Below, piece after piece: positions 1 to 5,701 of a stretch of DNA of 7,781 nt (positions are counted from its first letter, which is position 1; every line of letters begins with the position of its first letter). The DNA lies in NCBI GenBank assembly GCA_031272375.1, contig JAISTY010000076.1:1-7781 (forward strand), given 5' to 3'. A model generated the notes under the pieces. The model had not been told where the DNA came from. It did not search any database and saw nothing but the letters and a program-made list of their open reading frames with translations. The DNA is from Opitutaceae bacterium. GTDB taxonomy: Bacteria > Verrucomicrobiota > Verrucomicrobiia > Opitutales > Opitutaceae. Made by a program: the position numbers and the translations under genes.

Positions 1-135
1 GGGGAAAGTTCCTTCTGGACACCCCCGCCCCAACCCCTGCATATCCCCAGCCATGCCCGCACCAGCCTCCGTCTCCTCCGCCTCCCTCTGAAGTGTTGCG
101 CTGACTACTGGCTGCCGGCTTCCCAAACACCCGCC

Positions 136-1914
136 ATGAAGACCGCGCTTTTTCTTCGAACGTTCCCGTTTCTCGCCGCGCTTGCCGCCGCCGCGCCCGC
201 CCCCGTCGAGGTTGTTTTCGCGAGCAAAACCGCCGCGGACGGCGCGTCCGTCCCCGCGTCCGTCCTCGCCATCCGCACCCTCGGCTACCACGCTCCTGGA
301 CAAGGCGCCGCCCTTTACACCCGCGCCGGCGCGGAACCCCCGGTTTATGCCGTGCGCGGCGGGCGTTCCCCGCAACCCCGGCCGCCCTCCCATTACATCG
401 CCGCCAAAAACGAGTCCTCCGGCGCCCCGCTCTACTTTCTCCTTTCCGAGGAAACCCCGGACGTCCTCCAGTTCGGCGCGATCGCCGACGCCCTCGCCGA
501 CGGCTCCTCCTCCCGCAACCCTGGACAACCCGCCGCCGACGCCACCGCCGCCTTCAACGACGCCCTCGCCTACGGCAAAGGCGCCCTCGTCCCCGCCGGC
601 CGCTACTGGATCGCCGGCACTATCCGCGTCCTCGTTGACGGCTCCGTTCTCCAGGGCAACGGCCCCGGCGGCGCGGGGCAGGGCGGCGCGGAACTCGTCT
701 TCGGCCCCGGCAAGGACGACTGCATTGTCCTTGGCGACGGCAAAAACCAACTCCGCTGGGGCAAGGTCACCCGCCTCATGCTCAACCCGAAACTCCGCGC
801 CGGCGGCAACGCGATCTTTGCCAACTTCAACTACCAGCTCACCCTCTCCGAACTCCGCATCAACGCCCCCCACAACGGCATCCTCCTCTTCCGCGGCCTC
901 GGCTTTTCCCTGCGCGACATCGTCATGAGCGCCATCCGCGCCGGCGACGGCACCCCCGACGGCCCCCGCGAAATCGGCTACGGCATCAAGCTCGCCGGCG
1001 CGCCCGTCCTTTACGACAAGGACACCGGCGCCGCGGTGAAGCGCAACGCGCAGGTCCTCTACCTCGAAAACATCTCCTTCGGCTCCGCGAAACACGAAAC
1101 CGACCCGGCCAACTGGACCGTCGGCCTCTGGTGCGCCGGCTCCGCCGCCTCCGTCAACGGCGCCACCCTCAAAAACCAGAACGTCCGCCACGGCGTTTAT
1201 ATCGCGCCCGACAAAACCATTGACGCCTCCAACCCCTTCGTCGTCCCGCCCGGCTACCGCCTCGTCCCCGCCGCCAAAACCGTCAACGGCAGAACCCACC
1301 GCCACGGCTCCGCCGCCTATCCCGCGAAACCCGGCGACGTCGTCAACGAGCAGCGCCACTTCCAGGACCTCACGCTCTTCTACCTCGGCGGCGACTACCT
1401 CGGCGGCGAATACATCTACAACGAGAACGGCTCCGGCGTCGCCATCCACAACCCGCACTTCATGCGCTCCTACCAGGGCAACGCCGTCTTCATGGGCGCC
1501 AATGCCCGCGACATGAGCCTCTACGGCGGCCAAATCATCGGCGCCTTCAGGCACGGCCTCGACATGAACGGCGAACGCTGGCTTGTCAGCGGCGTCCAGA
1601 TTTACCGCCATTCGCTCGACGACAAAAACCGCCGCGCGCACGCCGGCAAATTCTCCGCCATCCACGTCGGCGCGACCTCCGTCGGCGGCGACATCGCCAA
1701 CTGCAAAATCGGCAACGAGCCGCCCGGCACCACCGGGCGCGGCGGCGACACCGTCCGCTTCGGCGTCGAAATCGAAAAAGGCGCGCGCTCCACATGGATT
1801 CACGGCAACCGCTTCAACGGCTGCATCGAGGCCGGCATCGCGAACAGAGCCGGCGCGGAAACCAAAGCCGCCGACAACCTGCCGCCGCCCGGCGAGGCGC
1901 CCGCCGGACGTTGA
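136..1914 (+). CDS. Secreted right-handed parallel beta-helix protein (pectate-lyase-3/tailspike-like)
   Basis: A 592-residue protein that starts with a clear signal peptide: K2 and R8, a hydrophobic and Ala-rich stretch to about residue 20, and probable cleavage around residues 18-22. It should therefore be exported. Residues about 36-108 resemble the small module preceding the helix in many tailspike-like proteins (VPASVLAIRTLGY at 39-51, then GAALYTR at 57-63). The beta-helix start is typical of the Pectate_lyase_3 family: LQFGA at 111-115, DATAAFNDAL at 135-144 and ALVPAGRYWIAGTI at 150-163, with LQGNG at 172-176. Repeated helix rungs follow to about residue 572 (for example the IHGNRFNGC segment near 555-563). 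The C-terminal tail is Pro/Ala-rich. No catalytic residues can be assigned, so polysaccharide binding or cleavage is only a family-based guess. The start at 136 is chosen for the signal peptide. The frame is open further upstream but has no ATG there. There is no Shine-Dalgarno sequence. The gene stands alone and converges with the glycosylase gene. Confidence 0.85.
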   Translation: MKTALFLRTFPFLAALAAAAPAPVEVVFASKTAADGASVPASVLAIRTLGYHAPGQGAALYTRAGAEPPVYAVRGGRSPQPRPPSHYIAAKNESSGAPLYFLLSEETPDVLQFGAIADALADGSSSRNPGQPAADATAAFNDALAYGKGALVPAGRYWIAGTIRVLVDGSVLQGNGPGGAGQGGAELVFGPGKDDCIVLGDGKNQLRWGKVTRLMLNPKLRAGGNAIFANFNYQLTLSELRINAPHNGILLFRGLGFSLRDIVMSAIRAGDGTPDGPREIGYGIKLAGAPVLYDKDTGAAVKRNAQVLYLENISFGSAKHETDPANWTVGLWCAGSAASVNGATLKNQNVRHGVYIAPDKTIDASNPFVVPPGYRLVPAAKTVNGRTHRHGSAAYPAKPGDVVNEQRHFQDLTLFYLGGDYLGGEYIYNENGSGVAIHNPHFMRSYQGNAVFMGANARDMSLYGGQIIGAFRHGLDMNGERWLVSGVQIYRHSLDDKNRRAHAGKFSAIHVGATSVGGDIANCKIGNEPPGTTGRGGDTVRFGVEIEKGARSTWIHGNRFNGCIEAGIANRAGAETKAADNLPPPGEAPAGR

Positions 1915-1933
1915 ATTTTTTTCCCGTTGGAGA

Positions 1934-1990
1934 AGCGGAACTTCCCGCCGCCCGCGGAAAAAATTCCAAAAAAAACGGAACCTTTCCGCT
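1934..1990. repeat. A-rich inverted repeats with two alternative pairings after the beta-helix gene
   Basis: The segment TTCCGCT at 1984-1990 can pair with AGCGGAA at 1934-1940. The overlapping TTTCCGC at 1983-1989 can instead pair with GCGGAAA at 1954-1960. A small GGAA/TTCC hairpin also fits at 1956-1967. The stretch is much more A-rich than the rest of the window. It sits just after the stop of the beta-helix gene, which is itself followed by seven T (1916-1922). It could help end transcription, but no clear intrinsic terminator layout is present here and no gene follows on this strand for over a kilobase. Confidence 0.3.
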
Positions 1991-2022
1991 CGAACACGGT
2001 CAAAGCAAGGGTCAGTAGTTTT

Positions 2023-2040
2023 CTGGGTGTTAAAACCCAG
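2023..2040. repeat. Small hairpin (6-bp stem)
   Basis: CTGGGT at 2023-2028 pairs perfectly with ACCCAG at 2035-2040 around a six-base loop. It is preceded by four T (2019-2022) and lies between two convergent genes. Read on the minus strand it would be followed by AAAA, and on the plus strand by GGGTTA. It is therefore not a terminator with a U tract in either direction. Its role is unknown. Confidence 0.35.
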
Positions 2041-2071
2041 GGGTTATTAGATAGAGATAGTTGAAGCAAAC

Positions 2072-2113
2072 CGGCGGGGTTGCGGGAAACCGTGACCCCG
2101 CCGCGTTGTTTTT
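2072..2113 (+). terminator. Strong GAAA-capped hairpin terminator between convergent genes
   Basis: A 14-bp stem forms between 2072-2085 and 2090-2103, with 12 Watson-Crick pairs and two adjacent T-G wobbles, closed by the tetraloop GAAA (2086-2089), a stable GNRA loop. It is followed on the plus strand by a T-rich run, TTGTTTTT at 2106-2113, the layout of an intrinsic terminator for the beta-helix gene about 160 nt upstream. On the minus strand, where it lies 35 nt after the glycosylase stop codon, the hairpin is followed by a weaker T-rich stretch beginning TTTGCTT. It may thus act in both directions. Confidence 0.7.
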
Positions 2114-2137
2114 GGAGGGGGGAAATCGCGGCGCGGC

Positions 2138-2674
2138 TCACGAAACGCGGGCGGGTTTCCAGACGAAACGCCACGGCTTCTCGCGCCAGGGGGACGCGGC
2201 GTAGGCGACGCCGACGCGCGGGGTGGCGGAAACCTCTCGCGCGTCGGGGGCGAAGCCGTCGTCCTCGATCCAAAGCCCGGTGGCGCGCGTCGCGGGCAGG
2301 GCGTTGAAACGGCGCCCGATGCCGAGGGCGCGGGTGAGCCGTCCGGGGCCTTCGAGCGTTTCGACGCCGCGAATGAGGACGGCGGCGGGAAAATCCTCCG
2401 GGCCGGTGACGATGTTGAGCAGCTCGTGGACGCCGTAGCAGAGATAAACATACCAGCGTCCGGGCGGACCGAACATGACCTGGGCGCGCGGCGTGCGCCC
2501 GCGGCTGGCGTGGCTGGCGCTGTCGTCGGGGCCGTGGTAGGCCTCCGTCTCCGTGATGCGCAGGGCGGCGCGCCGTCCGTCCGCGACGGCGACAAGCCGC
2601 CGCCCCAGAAGCCCCCTTGCGAGGGCGGGCGTGTCGGCGCCGGCGAAATCGGACGGGCGGAGGACGCGGCTCAT
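2138..2674 (-). CDS. mpg: 3-methyladenine DNA glycosylase (AAG/MPG family)
   Basis: A 178-residue protein of the alkyladenine DNA glycosylase family, which cuts the N-glycosidic bond of alkylated or deaminated purines in DNA and starts base-excision repair in the cytoplasm. The diagnostic core is intact: TETEAYHGP at 41-49, with E44 matching the catalytic glutamate (E125 of the human enzyme) and Y46 the base-stacking tyrosine (Y127). H55 falls at the position of human H136. Further family segments are GRWYVYLCYG at 72-81, LLNIVTG at 85-91, VLIRGVETLEG at 99-109 and the C-terminal RVGVAYAA at 153-160. The length is slightly short but normal for bacterial members. A longer open frame extends upstream, but family homology begins at this ATG (MSRVLRPSDF), and the upstream part overlaps the Nudix gene in another frame. 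It lies 20 nt downstream of the Nudix gene and is probably co-transcribed with it. Confidence 0.93.
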   Translation of the reverse strand: MSRVLRPSDFAGADTPALARGLLGRRLVAVADGRRAALRITETEAYHGPDDSASHASRGRTPRAQVMFGPPGRWYVYLCYGVHELLNIVTGPEDFPAAVLIRGVETLEGPGRLTRALGIGRRFNALPATRATGLWIEDDGFAPDAREVSATPRVGVAYAASPWREKPWRFVWKPARVS

Positions 2675-2694
2675 GGCGGGCGGTTGTTCCGCGT

Positions 2695-3213
2695 TCAACG
2701 CGCTCCGCGCGGCGGTTCCGCGGCGCGGGTGAGTTGCTCGATTTCCGGGCGCAACGGCCCTCCGGGGCGGCAGTCGGCGCGGAGCGCGACAAAGTCCCCG
2801 CGGTGCGCGTCGTAGAGCCGCCAGAGGACGTCGCGGTCGCTCTCCGGGAGCGGCAGCTTGTCGAGCGCCTCGCGGGCGTGGAAGGCGAAGCGCCCCTCGG
2901 GCCCCTCCGGCGGCGCCTTGTCGAGGGGCTTTTTGCAGTCGAAAAGAAAAAGGAGCCAGTGCCCGGAGCCTTCGTAGGACTTCTCGGAAATCATCGCGAA
3001 AAGATGGAGGTCGGCGGTGGTGACGGCGTGGCCCGTCTCCTCGAACGTCTCGCGGATGGCGCACTCGAACGGGGACTCCCCCGACGCGGTCTCGAGCTTG
3101 CCGCCGACCGGCGACCACGCGCCGCGGTTGGGCGGCCTGGCGCGGAGCAGCAGCAACTGCTCGCCGCGGGAGTTCCGGATGAAAACGAGGACGGCTATCT
3201 TGTGCGGGATCAT
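2695..3213 (-). CDS. Nudix hydrolase
   Basis: A 172-residue Nudix-fold pyrophosphohydrolase. Residues 5-24 form the usual first strands (KIAVLVFI, then LLLLRAR). The Nudix box spans about 37-62: GGKLE at 37-41, GESP at 45-48 and RETFEETG at 54-61, with the Mg-binding helix carrying E58 and E59. The loop between GGKLE and GE has two extra residues compared with the standard GX5EX7REUXEEXGU spacing. WSPVGGK at 33-39 and the GHWLLFLF segment at 84-91 recall MutT/8-oxo-dGTP-type enzymes, but the substrate cannot be told from sequence. The start ATG at 3211-3213 (MIPHKIAV) fits the family. An in-frame ATG 12 codons upstream (3247-3249) is the alternative. The gene precedes the DNA glycosylase in the same direction, which fits a role in nucleotide-pool clean-up, and it diverges from the pilus-like cluster. 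Confidence 0.9.
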   Translation of the reverse strand: MIPHKIAVLVFIRNSRGEQLLLLRARPPNRGAWSPVGGKLETASGESPFECAIRETFEETGHAVTTADLHLFAMISEKSYEGSGHWLLFLFDCKKPLDKAPPEGPEGRFAFHAREALDKLPLPESDRDVLWRLYDAHRGDFVALRADCRPGGPLRPEIEQLTRAAEPPRGAR

Positions 3214-3334
3214 GGAGGCGGCGGAGAAAAACGGGCGCGCCGCCGGCATTGAAGGCCGAAATCGCGCGCCGCCGCGCCCGGTTTTCCAAGTGTTTTGGCG
3301 TGACGGGCGGGGCGGCGCGGGCAGCGTCCGCGCC
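3214..3334. promoter_or_regulatory. Divergent intergenic region with a GC-rich dyad
   Basis: These 121 nt separate the Nudix gene (-) from the pilus-like cluster (+) and must hold promoters for both unless the plus-strand genes are read from further away. No convincing -35/-10 pair was found. A dyad is present: GGCGCGC at 3234-3240 against GCGCGCC at 3264-3270, with an inner CGGC/GCCG pair (3244-3247 and 3255-3258). A competing arm, CGCGCCC at 3273-3279, can pair with 3233-3239. It could be an operator or simply a product of high GC content. Confidence 0.35.
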
Positions 3335-3961
3335 ATGCCCTTGATGCAAAAAACCTCGGCCCTCGCCCTCGCCCTCGCGCTTTCCGGCGTCCCCTCCGCG
3401 CCCCTTTCCGCCCAGCAGCCCGCCGCCGTCACGCCGATCGAGGTGAGCAATTTCACCTGCCGGACGGCCCAGCCGCCGGGCGCCCCGTCCTCGCAGGCCT
3501 GGTGGGAGGCGTCCGTCGAGCTGAACGCGAGGTCGGCGCCCGGAACGCGTTTCACCGGGCGCGTGAAAGTCGCGCTCACGCTGGGCTTCGAGAAAGGCCT
3601 CTCCAAGGAGGTCGAGTTCTACCAGTCCTCTGTGGAGCTTGTCGCGCTCGAGGCGGGGCGCGTCTCCACCGTGCGCTTCTACCTGCCGCCCGAAATCACC
3701 AAGCGCGACGGGCTGCGCGGCGCGCCGAAATACCACGTCGTCTCCGTCACCAACGCCGGGAAGGAGATGCCGGCCACCGCCGCCTCGCGCGCCTCCGCCT
3801 TCACCGGCGCGGCGATGCTGGGCAACTTCCTCGCCAAGGCCGCCGCCGACGGCGCCGCCAACGCCGGCCTGCTCGTCCCGCAGCACCTCACGCCCTTCTG
3901 GCAGGACGCGACGCGCCCCTCGCCCACCCCCCTGCGCGCGGGAGGAAATTCCAACAATTGA
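3335..3961 (+). CDS. Secreted Amuc_1102-like protein, first gene of the pilus-like cluster
   Basis: A 208-residue protein with a signal peptide: K6, a hydrophobic Ala/Leu stretch at 8-17 and probable cleavage after PLSA (A26). The mature part is beta-rich, with alternating strands such as TPIEVSNF at 33-40, WWEASVELNA, RVKVALTLGF and STVRFYLPP, followed by a YHVVSVTNAG strand and an Ala-rich tail. From position, size and order it corresponds to Amuc_1102 of Akkermansia muciniphila, described in the literature as having an immunoglobulin-like fold related to archaeal type IV pilus proteins. Residue-level similarity could not be checked here. There is no prepilin-peptidase motif (G followed by F at +1 and E at +5), so it is not a classical type IV pilin. 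The start at 3335 gives the best signal peptide, and the ATG at 3344 is a possible alternative. The next gene follows after 64 nt. Confidence 0.7.
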   Translation: MPLMQKTSALALALALSGVPSAPLSAQQPAAVTPIEVSNFTCRTAQPPGAPSSQAWWEASVELNARSAPGTRFTGRVKVALTLGFEKGLSKEVEFYQSSVELVALEAGRVSTVRFYLPPEITKRDGLRGAPKYHVVSVTNAGKEMPATAASRASAFTGAAMLGNFLAKAAADGAANAGLLVPQHLTPFWQDATRPSPTPLRAGGNSNN

Positions 3962-4025
3962 GCCTTGCGCGGGTTGGCCCCCTCCGAAAAGTCACGCGCC
4001 TTTCCTTGTCCACCTTCCCCCAACC

Positions 4026-5696
4026 ATGTCGAACCAGCGAATTTCCGTTGTTGATTGCGCGAGCGGCCACGCGGCCTGCGGCGTCTTCTCGCGGGAGGCT
4101 TCGGGCGCGCTGACACTGGAAAAACTCGCCTTCAAACCCTTCGCCGCGGACCCCCTCGCCGAAGGCTCCTGGGAGGCCGCCCTGCCGGAGGCGCTGGAGG
4201 CGGCCGTCAGGGAGGCGGGCGTCTCCGGTCCCGTCGTGATTTCCGTGCCGGGCCACCAGACCCTCACGAAGTTCATCAAAATCCCCTCGGTGGACGAGGC
4301 CCGCCGCGGGAAAATCATCCAGTTCGAGGCCCAGCAAAACATCCCCTACCCCCTCAACGAGGTCGTCTGGGACTACCTCGCCATCGCCGACGACCAGACC
4401 GAGACAGAGACCATGCTCGCCGCCGTGAAGACGGACGTGATGGAGGCCGTCTGCGCCGCCGTGCGCCGCGCGGGCGCTTCCCCCGTCGCCGTCCTCCCGA
4501 CCACCCTCTCCCTCCTGCGCTCCTTCCGGGAGAATTACCCCGACGCCGCCGACCCCACCCTCGTCGTCAACATCGGCGCCCGCTCGACCAACCTGCTCTT
4601 CGCCGAGGGCGGACGCTTTTTCATCCGCACCCTCTCGCTCTCCGGCGACAACGTCAGCTCGCAGATCGCCGCCGAGGTGAAGCACGACTTCGCCGCCGCC
4701 GAGACGCTGAAAATCAGCGTGCTTTCCGGGCGGAGCGATCTGCCGGAGACCTCCCCCGCGCGGCTCGCGGTGCTGAACGCCGTCCAGTCCTTCGCCGGAC
4801 GCCTGCACCTCGAGATCACGCGCTCGGTGGTCGGCTACCGGCGGCAGGGCGGAAGCCAGCCGGCGCGCGTTCTCCTCACCGGCGGCGGCAGCCTGCCGCC
4901 CGGCCTCGGCGAGACCCTTTCCGCGAAACTGAAACTTCCCGTCGAACGCTTCGACCCGCTGCGCAAGGTGGCCCTCGCCCCCGGCGCCGCGGACGCCCGG
5001 CAGTCCGCCGACTCGCTCGCCGACCTCGTCGGCCTCGCGGCGCGGCGGCAGGCCCCCGGCGGGCGGCGTTTCACGCTGCTGCCGCCCTCCGTCGCCGGCG
5101 AGCTGCGCTTCGCGGCGCGGCGCCCATTCCTGTTCGCGGCGGCCGTCTGCCTTGTCGCCGCGCTCGCGCTGCCCGTCTGGAGCCTCGCCCGGCGCGCCGC
5201 CGCCGTTGAAAGCGAGACGCGGGCCGTCGCCGGACGGCTCGCCGAACCCCGCCGCGTCAACAAGGCCAACCGCGAGCTTCTCGCCCGGATTGACACCGCC
5301 AAGGCCGGCGTGCTCGCCATCGAGCAGCTCGCCGCCTCCCGCTCCAACTGGATCAATTTCCTCGGCGACCTCCAGAAACGCCTCTGCGCCGCGGAGGACG
5401 TCTGGCTGGAAAGGCTGCAGGTCGTCCGCGCCGCCGCCCCCGCCCGCCCGCCCGCCGCCGGACAAGCCGCCGCCAGGCCGGAGCTGCGCCTCACCCTTTC
5501 GGGCCGCCTCCTCGACCGCGACAACCCGCTCTCCAACGTCAGCCGGAAATCCGAGGAGAAGGTCGGCACCTTGTTGCGGGAGTTCGCCGCCTCCCCCTTC
5601 GTCCAGCGCGTCGAGGACACCCGCTTTGACAACAAGCAGCCGGGCATCCTGCGCTTCGACTTCACCCTCATCCTCAACCCCGCGAAACCCCTCTGA
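4026..5696 (+). CDS. pilM: PilM-PilN fusion, type IV pilus-like assembly protein (Amuc_1101 position)
   Basis: A 556-residue protein combining two normally separate pilus assembly proteins. Residues 1 to about 340 are a PilM-type actin/FtsA-like domain. The phosphate-1 region VVDCASGHAACG is at 8-19, VISVPGHQTLTKFIKIP at 71-87, the phosphate-2 loop LVVNIGARSTNLLF at 179-192, and the adenosine motif VLLTGGGSLPPGL at 282-294. The phosphate-1 loop is degenerate: A12 and A17 sit where PilM has Gly and Lys. Residues 349-353 (FTLLP) resemble the PilN N-terminal INLLP peptide. They are followed by basic residues, one membrane helix at about 367-387, a helical coiled-coil-like stretch at about 390-440, a Pro/Ala linker near 470-485 and a final alpha/beta region at 486-550 ending in FDFTLIL, as in the PilN periplasmic domain. 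The first part should be cytoplasmic and the last part periplasmic. The ATG at 4026 starts just before the actin-like fold. The next gene follows after 5 nt, which indicates coupled translation. Confidence 0.88.
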   Translation: MSNQRISVVDCASGHAACGVFSREASGALTLEKLAFKPFAADPLAEGSWEAALPEALEAAVREAGVSGPVVISVPGHQTLTKFIKIPSVDEARRGKIIQFEAQQNIPYPLNEVVWDYLAIADDQTETETMLAAVKTDVMEAVCAAVRRAGASPVAVLPTTLSLLRSFRENYPDAADPTLVVNIGARSTNLLFAEGGRFFIRTLSLSGDNVSSQIAAEVKHDFAAAETLKISVLSGRSDLPETSPARLAVLNAVQSFAGRLHLEITRSVVGYRRQGGSQPARVLLTGGGSLPPGLGETLSAKLKLPVERFDPLRKVALAPGAADARQSADSLADLVGLAARRQAPGGRRFTLLPPSVAGELRFAARRPFLFAAAVCLVAALALPVWSLARRAAAVESETRAVAGRLAEPRRVNKANRELLARIDTAKAGVLAIEQLAASRSNWINFLGDLQKRLCAAEDVWLERLQVVRAAAPARPPAAGQAAARPELRLTLSGRLLDRDNPLSNVSRKSEEKVGTLLREFAASPFVQRVEDTRFDNKQPGILRFDFTLILNPAKPL

Positions 5697-5701
5697 CCGC
5701 G

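Noticed and set aside
3..104. Possible C-terminal end of an upstream gene (Pro-rich frame ending in TGA at 102-104; another frame ends at 89-91)
   Set aside because: Both tails are short, Pro/Ser-rich and without any recognisable feature, so they cannot be told from noncoding C-rich leader sequence.
1889..1922. Intrinsic terminator made of CCGGCG/CGCCGG (1889-1894 and 1902-1907) followed by seven T (1916-1922)
   Set aside because: The stem is only 6 bp, lies inside the coding end, and is 8 nt away from the T run. The hairpin at 2072-2103 is a much better candidate.
1915..2137. tRNA, small RNA gene or CRISPR repeats in the A-rich intergenic stretch
   Set aside because: No cloverleaf, no spaced direct repeats and no promoter-like pair could be found. 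Only the inverted repeats described are visible.
1800..2792. A 330-codon minus-strand open frame across the convergent intergenic region
   Set aside because: It is Arg/Pro-rich, overlaps the glycosylase gene in another frame and crosses the terminator hairpin.
2675..3886. Long upstream extension of the glycosylase reading frame (to about 582 codons)
   Set aside because: Family homology begins only at the ATG at 2672-2674. The extension overlaps the Nudix gene in a different frame and has a low-complexity Arg/Gly-rich product.
3335..3961. Type IV pilin or pseudopilin
   Set aside because: The N-terminus is an ordinary signal peptide. There is no prepilin-peptidase site followed by Phe/Met and Glu at position 5, and no long N-terminal helix after it.
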